DNA of 50,194 nucleotides, from NCBI GenBank assembly GCA_024697865.1, contig JAILSC010000001.1, forward strand, positions 1 through 50,194. Direction: 5' to 3'. Positions 7,121 to 13,588 of the stretch are shown one piece after another. This stretch comes from Candidatus Saccharimonadota bacterium (GTDB lineage: Bacteria > Patescibacteriota > Saccharimonadia > Saccharimonadales > Saccharimonadaceae). The notes beneath the pieces were generated by a model. It was not told where the DNA came from. It searched no databases and saw nothing but the letters and a program-made list of their open reading frames with translations. Every line of letters begins with the position of its first letter. Position 1 is the first letter of the stretch. Position numbers and translations under genes: made by a program.

Positions 7121-8466
7121 AAGATCCAGTATTCGACTTAATCGAGAGTGAGAAACAGCGCCAGGCAGAAGGATTGGAGCTGATCCCCAGCGAAAACTAC
7201 GTGTCGAAAGAGGTGCTAGAGGCGATGGGCTCGGTGTTGACCAATAAATACTCCGAAGGATACCCGAGCTTTAAGGGTGTGCCAGGAGAGAGCGAAGAGC
7301 AGATTGCTGAGGAGATTTTGCCGAATTATCGTTATTACGGGGGGCAGGAGAATGTGGACCGAATAGAGAGATTAGCGATTGCGCGAGCCTGTGAGCTGTT
7401 TCACGCGGATCATGCGAATGTGCAGCCACATTCAGGAGCCAATGCTAATGAGGCGGTATATTTTGCCTGGTGTGAGCCAGGGGATAAGATATTGGCTATG
7501 TCTTTGCCGGCTGGTGGGCATTTGACTCATGGGGCACCAGTAACCAGGAGTGCCAAGATTTATAACTTCATTAGCTATGGAGTGACAGAGGACGGCGACA
7601 TTGATTACGAGGAATTAGAAAAGAAAGCTTTAGCCGAAAAGCCCAAAATTGTGTTAGTGGGGTATTCGGCCTTCATGAAAATCCCGGATTTCGCACGAAT
7701 TGGGGCCCTCAGCGCAAAATTACCTGGAACCTTATTTATGGCCGATATGGCGCACGTAGCGGGTCTAATTGCAGGCGGTGTGCATCCAAATCCTTTAGAT
7801 TATGGTTTTCAGGTGATGACGACTACTACGCATAAAACTTTGCGGGGCCCCAGAGGTGGATTGATCTTGTCTAAGGGAAATGTAGCTTCACCTTTGAAGA
7901 AGCCAGAAAAAACTCTAGAGAACATCCCGATTTTGGTTGATCGGGCGGTATTTCCAGGGACTCAGGGTGGACCCCTGGAGCACGTGATTGCGGCTAAAGC
8001 GATAACGTTTAAGGAAGATTTGCAGCCGGAATTCAAGAAATATGCGGCTAAAATTGTCGAAAACGCCAAGGCTTTGGCTGGGGAGCTGATAGAGAAAGGA
8101 TTTGTCTTGCAGGGAGGTGGGACAGAGAACCATTTGGTGTTAATTGATATGAAAAAAAGCTTCGGAATTGACGGAAAACTATATGAGATAGCACTAGATA
8201 AAGTTGGTTTGACTCTGAATGCCAATGCCTTGCCGTCGGACAAGGGAGGGGCTTATCGTCCATCAGGGGTGAGATTAGGGACGCCGGCCATAACAACCAG
8301 GGGCCTAGGAGTGGCCGAAATGAAGAAATTGGCTGGCTGGATGAGGGTAGTGGCAGATATTTGTGTAAAAGCGGGAACAGAGGCGGAACTGGATGCTTAC
8401 GGGGAAGATTTGGCAGTAATTAGAGAAGAAGTGCGAAAAGTGGCCTTAGAATTCCCTTTGCCATAG
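7117..8466 (+). CDS. glyA: Serine hydroxymethyltransferase GlyA
   Basis: A 449-residue PLP enzyme that converts serine and tetrahydrofolate to glycine and methylene-tetrahydrofolate. The PLP lysine is about residue 240 in TTTTHKTLRGPRGG. Other conserved parts are LIPSENYVS, RYYGGQENVD, NVQPHSGANANEAVY and the C-terminal GVRLGTPAITTRG. An insertion of about 18 residues (SFKGVPGESEEQIAEEIL) splits the normally contiguous GYPGKRYYGG motif near residues 50-75. With ThyA and FolA it completes the thymidylate cycle. The ATG overlaps the folA stop. Confidence 0.95.
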   Translation: MKDPVFDLIESEKQRQAEGLELIPSENYVSKEVLEAMGSVLTNKYSEGYPSFKGVPGESEEQIAEEILPNYRYYGGQENVDRIERLAIARACELFHADHANVQPHSGANANEAVYFAWCEPGDKILAMSLPAGGHLTHGAPVTRSAKIYNFISYGVTEDGDIDYEELEKKALAEKPKIVLVGYSAFMKIPDFARIGALSAKLPGTLFMADMAHVAGLIAGGVHPNPLDYGFQVMTTTTHKTLRGPRGGLILSKGNVASPLKKPEKTLENIPILVDRAVFPGTQGGPLEHVIAAKAITFKEDLQPEFKKYAAKIVENAKALAGELIEKGFVLQGGGTENHLVLIDMKKSFGIDGKLYEIALDKVGLTLNANALPSDKGGAYRPSGVRLGTPAITTRGLGVAEMKKLAGWMRVVADICVKAGTEAELDAYGEDLAVIREEVRKVALEFPLP

Positions 8467-8585
8467 AAAAAACAGGGATAGGCGCTAGCTCTAGATGTAA
8501 TCTCCATTTTGTGATTTAAACATTGACATTTTAGCGATTGTATGCTATAATTAGGGTGTAAATTGGTCATAAATGGGAGTTTACT
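8467..8585 (+). promoter_or_regulatory. Intergenic region with consensus promoter of sortase gene
   Basis: TTGACA at 8523-8528 and TATAAT at 8546-8551 are 17 bases apart, and the -10 is also TG-extended (TGCTATAAT). GGGAG near 8575 serves as ribosome binding site. No obvious terminator follows glyA; nothing else is seen here. Confidence 0.85.
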
Positions 8586-9155
8586 ATGGGCAAGCGCCTT
8601 TTTTTGTTATCGTTTGCGGGGATTATGGGGCTAGTCAATGCGTCTGGGATTTTGACGGCTGCAGATACGATACAACTGACCGGTATTAGTGACGCTGGGG
8701 TGGTGGAGACCGTTGAGCCTGAACCCGAACCTGTAGTAGTTGAGACTATGCCCGAGGTGGCTTATACGCCGGTAGTGGCGCCGCAAGCTACTTATACCGT
8801 GACTGGTTATAGCAGTGGCGTAATGGTAAACCCGGCTGGGATTATTAAGACTGGTAATTTGATTTATGGCCATAATTCTGGAAATATTATGGGCAGCTTG
8901 GCTTCCCGATACATAGGGGAAATGATTACTATTAACGAAGGCGGAGTGATTCAAAGTTACCAGATCACTGGTATGATCACCTATGAAAAGACCAGCGATG
9001 GTGAATATGATTATTTGAACGGCGATCCGTTTATTATGAACGATTTGATCGACGGGGCGATGGGCCATTCGGTGGCTTTAATGACCTGTGCGGGCCAAAT
9101 GCTCCCTGATAATGATGCCACGCATCGTTTGGTGGTGTTTGCCGATCGAATCTAA
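8586..9155 (+). CDS. Sortase-like transpeptidase (1)
   Basis: A 189-residue protein with a hydrophobic N-terminus (about residues 4-26), an acidic Pro/Val/Glu linker (VEPEPEPVVVE) and a compact C-terminal sortase-type fold. The catalytic set is visible: His ~96 in LIYGHNSG, Cys ~168 in VALMTCAG and Arg ~181 in DATHRLVVF. The short domain resembles class E/F-like or CPR sortases. Family knowledge: sortases cleave a Pro-x-Thr-Gly type signal and join the protein to an amine on the cell surface. It stands alone with its own promoter and no substrate gene beside it. A second sortase is at 24740. Confidence 0.8.
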   Translation: MGKRLFLLSFAGIMGLVNASGILTAADTIQLTGISDAGVVETVEPEPEPVVVETMPEVAYTPVVAPQATYTVTGYSSGVMVNPAGIIKTGNLIYGHNSGNIMGSLASRYIGEMITINEGGVIQSYQITGMITYEKTSDGEYDYLNGDPFIMNDLIDGAMGHSVALMTCAGQMLPDNDATHRLVVFADRI

Positions 9156-9181
9156 ATAAATAGTAGATTTTGCCAAAAGTG

Positions 9182-9190
9182 TGATATAAT
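9182..9190 (+). promoter_or_regulatory. Extended -10 promoter of tRNA-Ala(GGC) and downstream genes
   Basis: TGATATAAT preceded by TGTG, ending 9 bases before the tRNA. No other promoter or terminator is seen before the next two genes, so it probably drives all three. Confidence 0.75.
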
Positions 9191-9199
9191 AGAGGCAGT

Positions 9200-9276
9200 G
9201 GGGCGTTAGCTCAGCTGATTAGAGCGCTACTATGGCATAGTAGAGGTCATGAGTTTGAATCTCATACGCTCCACCA
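9200..9276 (+). tRNA. tRNA-Ala(GGC)
   Basis: A 77-base cloverleaf: acceptor GGGGCGT/ACGCTCC, anticodon stem CTACT/AGTAG around loop ATGGCAT (anticodon GGC), T-arm ATGAG/CTCAT, discriminator A and encoded CCA. It shares its acceptor and D-arm almost exactly with tRNA-Ala(CGC) at 4067, suggesting duplication. It lies 21 bases upstream of a protein gene without a terminator between. Confidence 0.95.
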
Positions 9277-9297
9277 CTTAGGCAATCAGGAGGTAAA

Positions 9298-9744
9298 ATG
9301 AATAGATATCCAGAATCCAATCAGTGGCAAGATGATTACCCAGATGATGACTGGGATTTTTTAGGCCCAGATTCAGGAATGGATTCGGAAATTGAAGCAG
9401 AACGTACGGCCTATGCGGCGGAATCTTTAAATAGATATATGAAGGAAGATACCCCTGATCATCCTTGGCGAAAAGTTGCGCCACGCCAATTGAATCCTAA
9501 TGTGGTAGGAACATTGTGTGCAATTTTCGTGGGGGCTGCCTTGACGCTAGATGTGGTGGTTGGCGGAAACCCGTCCGATTTAGTAGTGGATAATCCAGCA
9601 GTGGCTACGTTGGGTTTGGCTGCAGTATCGGGGGCGGCTGGCGCTGTGGCCAGTAAATTAACTAGGGACGCGAATGCAGAAGAATTAAATAGGGCTAGAC
9701 GAGAAGAACGTGAACGGAGAAAGGAGGAATCAGAAAGATGGTAA
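9298..9744 (+). CDS. Small membrane protein of unknown function
   Basis: I do not recognise this 148-residue protein. The first ~60 residues are acidic and polar (DDYPDDDWDFLGPDSG), followed by two hydrophobic stretches (about residues 69-90 and 99-122) that could form a membrane hairpin, and an arginine/glutamate-rich helical tail (NRARREERERRKEESERW). A strong AGGAGG lies 6 bases upstream of the ATG. It overlaps the next gene by 7 bases and appears to be co-transcribed with tRNA-Ala(GGC). Confidence 0.7.
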   Translation: MNRYPESNQWQDDYPDDDWDFLGPDSGMDSEIEAERTAYAAESLNRYMKEDTPDHPWRKVAPRQLNPNVVGTLCAIFVGAALTLDVVVGGNPSDLVVDNPAVATLGLAAVSGAAGAVASKLTRDANAEELNRARREERERRKEESERW

Positions 9745-9986
9745 ATAGAGGTGATTGCATTACGCTGGAAAATGATCGAGAGTTCTTGTGCTTTGATGGT
9801 GTAGAATTAGACGGTAAACAATATTTATTTTTGATTTCAGTAGAGGAGCCGACGGATATTTGTTTTGCTGAACAAGCGATGAAAGACGGTGAAGTTCAGG
9901 TTCGAGTAATCGGCAACCAAGAAGAAAAAATGAAATTAGCAGCGACTTTACAACGTAAAGTTGAAAGCAACGCTTTAGATAATTAA
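9738..9986 (+). CDS. Small acidic protein, weakly DUF1292-like
   Basis: An 82-residue protein, not firmly recognised. The pattern ITLENDREFLCFDGVELDGK followed by YLFLISVEE resembles the beta-strand repeat of DUF1292-type small proteins; this is a weak comparison from memory. It overlaps the preceding membrane protein by 7 bases, and AAAGGAGGA within that gene provides its ribosome binding site, so the two are likely made together. Its stop shares the palindrome TTAA with the stop of the convergent TPR gene. Confidence 0.65.
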   Translation: MVNRGDCITLENDREFLCFDGVELDGKQYLFLISVEEPTDICFAEQAMKDGEVQVRVIGNQEEKMKLAATLQRKVESNALDN

Positions 9987-10777
9987 ATTCGTTTACGGCC
10001 AGCGTGAGGTTTAATGATTTTGGGGCTGGTTTTGGTTTTGGGGGCAACAGGTTTGGTTGTGGCGGGAGCTTTAGGGGCAGTATTGGGACGCGCCATACGG
10101 CGAGATTTTTGAACAGTAGCGCCACGGGCGCGAGTAGCGGTACGGCGCTTTTTGGCTTCGTTGTCACGGACGATTTGCTCTTCGATGCGAGCAGCAGTAG
10201 CAGCAGCGGCTTCGGAATCGCCAGTGTTTTCGTAAATGGCCAAGATATGTCTAAGGGTGGAGGCTTTAGGGTCTAGCTCGTAAGCACTTTCCAGGGCGTT
10301 GATAGCCTTCTTGTTATTGCCGAGCTTTTCTTCGGCTTTGGCCAGCGCGATATAACGGGTGGGGACGTCACCTTCGAGCTCGATGGCCTGATTGAAGGCC
10401 ATGGCGGCTTTTTCGTAGGCGCCAGTTTCGAGATAAATTAAACCGACGTTATGAATGGAGGCGGGGTTGTTATCTAGGGACTGGGCAATCTCGAAACATT
10501 CAACGGCCTCATCATATTTTTGACTTTTGGCATATAAAATTCCTAGTCGGTTGTAGGCAGCGGCGTTTTTCTCGTCGAATTTAAGGATAGTCAGCAAGGC
10601 CTTTTCAGCACGGAAGGGCTTGCGCTCCTTCATAGAAGTTTGGGCAACTTGCCAAAGTTTTTTCATCTGAGCGGTGTATTTGGGGGATTTTTCTTCTTCC
10701 TCGACGACTTTTGGCTCCATAGGGAAGAAAAAGATTAAATACACGATAAATAATAAAATCACAAAAACTGCTAACAT
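9983..10777 (-). CDS. Membrane-anchored TPR-repeat protein
   Basis: A 264-residue protein. Residues 1-18 form an N-terminal membrane segment (MLAVFVILLFIVYLIFFF). Residues ~35-195 hold about four tetratricopeptide repeats, for example AAAYNRLGILYAKSQKYDEA and ASIHNVGLIYLETGAYEKAA. The last ~60 residues are a basic Ala/Pro/Lys/Arg tail (KPVAPKTKTSPKIIKPHAGRKRI is its end), possibly nucleic-acid or envelope-polymer binding. TPRs usually mediate protein contacts; the partner is unknown. The -10 box ends 9 bases before the ATG, so the leader is only a few bases. Confidence 0.8.
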   Translation of the reverse strand: MLAVFVILLFIVYLIFFFPMEPKVVEEEEKSPKYTAQMKKLWQVAQTSMKERKPFRAEKALLTILKFDEKNAAAYNRLGILYAKSQKYDEAVECFEIAQSLDNNPASIHNVGLIYLETGAYEKAAMAFNQAIELEGDVPTRYIALAKAEEKLGNNKKAINALESAYELDPKASTLRHILAIYENTGDSEAAAATAARIEEQIVRDNEAKKRRTATRARGATVQKSRRMARPNTAPKAPATTKPVAPKTKTSPKIIKPHAGRKRI

Positions 10778-10786
10778 AGCAAGACC

Positions 10787-10795
10787 ATTTTAACA
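10787..10795 (-). promoter_or_regulatory. Extended -10 promoter of the TPR gene
   Basis: On the minus strand TGTTAAAAT ends 9 bases before the ATG at 10777. It overlaps the stop codon of the upstream holB-like gene. Confidence 0.6.
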
Positions 10796-11449
10796 CAAAT
10801 TGGCGACAATTTGTAGCTTCAAATGCCCATTTTTGCTGATATTCTCATAGGCGGCGAGATAATTAGGGAGTTTGCGTAGAAAAATATCTTTTTTAGTGAT
10901 GAAATAGGATTTATAAAGCATCTCGATAGCGAGACTGAGAATATCTAAGGCGGCAGTGCGAGGGGATTTTTTCTTAGCGAGAGCCTCAGCAATTTCGATT
11001 AAATCTTGCGGGCGGGCAGATAATAGTTTCTTGGCTTGAGTTTTTTGGATTTCACTAGCCTTGATTTCTAAGTTAAAATTGGCGGCGCCTTTTAGAAAAT
11101 AAATAGCGGCGCGAGAAAGAATGGTGGGGAGCAATTTGGATGGAGTGTCAGTAATTAAGATGTAGTGGATGTTCTGGCCGGGCTCCTCGAGATTTTTAAG
11201 TAGAGCGTTGGCGGCTTCAAGTCCGAGCTTGTCGGCGGGACGAATAATCAAAAAGCGATCAGTGGTTTGCTTTAATCCCAGGCCGGCGGTGGCTTGACGA
11301 ACTTGCTCGATAGTAATAATGGTGCGGTCCTCTGGCTCCAAAATAATTGCACCGGGGATGTTTATTTGCGTATCAGGTGAAAGTACGAAAATCGAAGTGC
11401 CGTTTTTGGCGGCGATTTCGCTAATTTCGGAGGCGCTATTAAACCACAT
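10790..11449 (-). CDS. holB: DNA polymerase III delta'-type clamp-loader subunit
   Basis: A 219-residue protein with the clamp-loader pattern LGLEAANALLKNLEEPGQNI, then ILITDTPSKLLPTILSRA. This matches the delta'/gamma sensor region (ANALLK.LEEP and SRC-like SRA). No Walker A is seen and the usual SRC is degenerate, as expected of a non-ATPase delta' subunit. The protein is short next to the usual ~330 residues, lacking part of domain I. The open frame extends upstream into the pseudouridine synthase, but ATG 11449 fits best: it overlaps that gene's stop by 11 bases (ATGTGGTTTAA). The exact start is inference. Confidence 0.75.
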   Translation of the reverse strand: MWFNSASEISEIAAKNGTSIFVLSPDTQINIPGAIILEPEDRTIITIEQVRQATAGLGLKQTTDRFLIIRPADKLGLEAANALLKNLEEPGQNIHYILITDTPSKLLPTILSRAAIYFLKGAANFNLEIKASEIQKTQAKKLLSARPQDLIEIAEALAKKKSPRTAALDILSLAIEMLYKSYFITKKDIFLRKLPNYLAAYENISKNGHLKLQIVANLC

Positions 11450-12320
11450 ATTGGCGAAAGCTTTCTGGTAATTTTGACTTAAAAGTAGTGCGTTTGCCGC
11501 CAGGTAGAGTAATTTCGAGCTCGCAGGCATGTAAGAAGAGACGCTTGGCGTTGCCATCACCATAAACTGGATCACCAACAATGGGGTGACCTAAGTATTG
11601 CATATGAACCCGAAGTTGATGGGTGCGACCAGTAGTGGGTTTGAGCTCGATTAAAGAATAATCGTTGTTGGATTTTAATACCTTGTAAAAAGTTTCAGAT
11701 TCTTTACCGTTAGGGTCGACGCGGAAGGTGGTAGGACGTTTTTTGTCCCGAAGGAGAGGTAGGTCAATACGAGCGGCATCAAGCTTGGGTCGGCCGTGGA
11801 TTACGGCGCAGTAAGTCTTATGGACTTTACGGTCTTGGAACTGCTTTTTTAAGAATTTTTGAACCTCCTCGGTTTTGGCTAAGATCATTACGCCGGAAGT
11901 ATCGCGGTCTAAACGATGGGCGATAAAACCGAAATCGGCTAAAGTCCGCTCAGGACAGTATTCGCCTTTCGCTTCGGAGAGTAAACCAGCAGGTTTATCA
12001 ACCACCAGAACGTTGTCATCTTCGTAGATGACTTTAGGTTGAACGTCGGAATTTTTGAGCTTTTCGGGGACGTTGAGTTCGATTTTAACACCGTCAGGGA
12101 ATTTTTGATTAGGTTTAGTGGCTGGCTCCCCGTCAACCTTAACGAAGCCGTTTTCAATGAATTTTTGCAAGGTGGAACGGTTATAGCTTTTGTAAATTTC
12201 GACCATGATGTGGTCTAATCGTTTTTTTGGAATTTCCTCTGGAGTTTCCGGCAAAATAGTGTCGCCGTTGACTACGCGCGACATGGCGGGTTTGCTGAAT
12301 TTTTTCCCTGTACGAATCAT
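11439..12320 (-). CDS. RluA/RluD-family pseudouridine synthase
   Basis: A 293-residue protein. An S4 RNA-binding domain (about residues 32-85, RLDHIMVEIYKSYNRSTLQKF) precedes the catalytic domain. The catalytic Asp is in AHRLDRDTSGVMILAK, with further family motifs KTYCAVIHG, KPTTGRTHQLRVHM and GHPIVGDPVYG. Such enzymes isomerise uridines in 23S rRNA or tRNA; the exact site cannot be told. TATAAT lies 6 bases before the ATG, so the mRNA is predicted to be leaderless. The 3' end overlaps the holB-like gene. Confidence 0.92.
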   Translation of the reverse strand: MIRTGKKFSKPAMSRVVNGDTILPETPEEIPKKRLDHIMVEIYKSYNRSTLQKFIENGFVKVDGEPATKPNQKFPDGVKIELNVPEKLKNSDVQPKVIYEDDNVLVVDKPAGLLSEAKGEYCPERTLADFGFIAHRLDRDTSGVMILAKTEEVQKFLKKQFQDRKVHKTYCAVIHGRPKLDAARIDLPLLRDKKRPTTFRVDPNGKESETFYKVLKSNNDYSLIELKPTTGRTHQLRVHMQYLGHPIVGDPVYGDGNAKRLFLHACELEITLPGGKRTTFKSKLPESFRQYVV

Positions 12321-12326
12321 ATAGAT

Positions 12327-12335
12327 ATTATAGCA
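12327..12335 (-). promoter_or_regulatory. Extended -10 promoter giving a leaderless pseudouridine synthase mRNA
   Basis: Minus-strand TGCTATAAT ends 6 bases before the ATG at 12320, so the start site of transcription should fall on or next to the start codon. Confidence 0.75.
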
Positions 12336-12352
12336 TATTTTACAGTATTAGA

Positions 12353-12474
12353 GGTAGGTCTGTGCTTTTGCTTTAGCAAAAGCACACCTTTCGGCGTCAC
12401 TCGAAGAAAGAAAAGTAAACTTTCTTTTCTTGCTCGTTTCCTTGAAAGGGCGAACTTACGGTTCGCGACCTACC
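12353..12474 (+). other. Structured element: perfect four-way junction (candidate ncRNA)
   Basis: These 122 bases hold four nested or adjacent helices with no unpaired base at the junction. Outer helix: GGTAGGTC (12353-12360) with GACCTACC (12467-12474). Arm 1: TGTGCTTTTGC (12361-12371) with GCAAAAGCACA (12376-12386), loop TTTA. Arm 2: CCTTTC (12387-12392) with GAAAGG (12444-12449), enclosing an internal loop and an imperfect A/G-rich hairpin (12404-12431). Arm 3: GCGAAC (12450-12455) with GTTCGC (12461-12466). A terminator-like hairpin follows at 12488-12521. The strand is undecided since the fold exists on both. It may be a small RNA or a small mobile or recombination element. Confidence 0.55.
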
Positions 12475-12487
12475 CCAAGCATATCAG

Positions 12488-12521
12488 AAATAAAATAAGC
12501 CCTAAAGGGCTTCTTTTATTT
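12488..12521. terminator. Bidirectional rho-independent terminator
   Basis: AAGCCC / GGGCTT with loop TAAA is flanked by AAATAAAAT on one side and CTTTTATTT on the other, so it can end transcription in both directions: tRNA-Tyr on the minus strand and any plus-strand transcript of the four-way-junction element. Confidence 0.8.
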
Positions 12522-12524
12522 CTA

Positions 12525-12610
12525 TGGTGCTGGAGGTAGGACTCGAACCTACGAAGCGCGAAGCGCGAGAGATTTACAGTCTCTTGTCATTGCCACTAGA
12601 CGACTCCAGC
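12525..12610 (-). tRNA. tRNA-Tyr(GTA)
   Basis: An 86-base class II tRNA: acceptor GCTGGAG/CTCCAGC, anticodon arm AGAGA/TCTCT with loop CTGTAAA (anticodon GTA), a long variable arm with CGCGCTTCGCGC, T-arm GTAGG/CCTAC, discriminator A, encoded CCA. It lies 41 bases downstream of tRNA-Thr on the same strand and likely shares its promoter. Confidence 0.95.
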
Positions 12611-12640
12611 TTGATAAGCTTCTGCTACGATAGGTTGGTT

Positions 12641-12658
12641 TGGCTCCAAAGTGGAGCC
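12641..12658 (-). other. Hairpin overlapping the 3' end of tRNA-Thr
   Basis: On the minus strand GGCTCC (including the end of the acceptor stem and part of CCA) can pair with GGAGCC just downstream across the loop ACTTT. There is no T run after it, so it is not a normal terminator; it would compete with the acceptor stem in the precursor. Confidence 0.45.
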
Positions 12659-12728
12659 GCGAACGAGACTTGAACTCGTGACCTCATCCTTACCATGGAT
12701 GCGCTACTACCAACTGAGCTATCGCGGC
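12652..12728 (-). tRNA. tRNA-Thr(GGT)
   Basis: A 77-base cloverleaf: acceptor GCCGCGA/TCGCGGC, D-arm GCTC..GCGC, anticodon arm CATCC/GGATG with loop ATGGTAA (anticodon GGT), T-arm ACGAG/CTCGT, discriminator T, encoded CCA. Confidence 0.94.
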
Positions 12729-12736
12729 ATACAACT

Positions 12737-12745
12737 ATTATACCA
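12737..12745 (-). promoter_or_regulatory. Extended -10 promoter of the tRNA-Thr/tRNA-Tyr unit
   Basis: Minus-strand TGGTATAAT ends 8 bases before the tRNA-Thr 5' end. It is divergent from the gpsA promoter about 50 bases away. Confidence 0.7.
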
Positions 12746-12790
12746 TAACTAAAGAAAAAAATGCAAAAATCAACAAAGCCAAAACTTGAA

Positions 12791-12799
12791 TGGTATAAT
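12791..12799 (+). promoter_or_regulatory. Extended -10 promoter of gpsA
   Basis: TGGTATAAT lies 18 bases upstream of the gpsA ATG at 12818. It is inside the longer open frame from 12761 and so excludes that start. Confidence 0.75.
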
Positions 12800-12817
12800 A
12801 GACATAACGGAGGAAAC

Positions 12818-13588
12818 ATGAAGATAGCGATTTTAGGAGCGGGGGCGTTTGGGACAGCGCTAGGCGGAGTACTGGCTGATAATGGGTATGATATTGATTA
12901 TTATGATGCATACAAAGAAAAGGAGCGACTGTCTGATGCGGTAAAGGAGGCAAAATTTATTTTGCTGAGTGTGCCTTCTGTCGTGGCGCCGCATATGTTA
13001 CCGCATTTACCTAAGAACATTCCCTTAATCGTGGCAACGAAGGGAATTTTGACGGATGCAATTTTTGCAGAATTTAAAGACTGGATGGTGTTGTCGGGCC
13101 CAGGGTTTGCGGCGGATATTAAAGCGGCCAAGCCAACTCATTTAACGGCCACGGATTTACGCATAACGGAATTATTTAAGATAGGCTGTTTGGATTTTGA
13201 CCAGACTTTGGATAAGAAGGGGGTATTAATGTGCGGAGCGCTGAAGAATGTTTATGCTATTGGGGCAGGATTGAGAAATTTACAATCAGGGACTAAGGAG
13301 CACGAAGCGTATTTGCGCGAAGCCGCGGCTGAGATACAAGCTCTACTACTAATTAATGGGGCAGATCCGCGCACGGTAGAGTTAAATTGTGGACGAGGTG
13401 ATTTGAGAGTTACTTGCTCTTTGATGTCGCGAAATTATAAATATGGGCAGAAATTAAGGAGACATTCGCAGGTCGAGCCGGAAACAGTGGAAGGTTTAGC
13501 GGCGATTCGCCGAATCAAACGAGGCGAGATTAGTTTACCGGGAAATTCAAAAATTTTGGAGGAGATTCTAGATGAAATTGAATGCTAA
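12818..13588 (+). CDS. gpsA: NAD(P)-dependent glycerol-3-phosphate dehydrogenase, compact
   Basis: A 256-residue protein with the Rossmann motif MKIAILGAGAFGTALGGVLA, the LIVATKGI and VLSGPGFAADI elements, and the catalytic-domain MCGALKNVYAIGAGL and GDLRVTCSLMSRNYKYG. It interconverts dihydroxyacetone phosphate and sn-glycerol 3-phosphate, the backbone for glycerolipids. It is about 75 residues shorter than typical GpsA, with losses in the middle, yet the key lysine (ALKN) is kept. ATG 12818 follows GGAGG at 12809-12813. Its 3' end overlaps the helicase gene by 17 bases. Confidence 0.88.
   Translation: MKIAILGAGAFGTALGGVLADNGYDIDYYDAYKEKERLSDAVKEAKFILLSVPSVVAPHMLPHLPKNIPLIVATKGILTDAIFAEFKDWMVLSGPGFAADIKAAKPTHLTATDLRITELFKIGCLDFDQTLDKKGVLMCGALKNVYAIGAGLRNLQSGTKEHEAYLREAAAEIQALLLINGADPRTVELNCGRGDLRVTCSLMSRNYKYGQKLRRHSQVEPETVEGLAAIRRIKRGEISLPGNSKILEEILDEIEC

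Noticed and set aside
12353-12474. Integron attC site or hairpin ribozyme as the identity of the four-way junction element
   Set aside because: The conserved attC R boxes (RYYYAAC/GTTRRRY) are not present in order, and the loop A/loop B sequences of the hairpin ribozyme were not recognised, so no known class is claimed.
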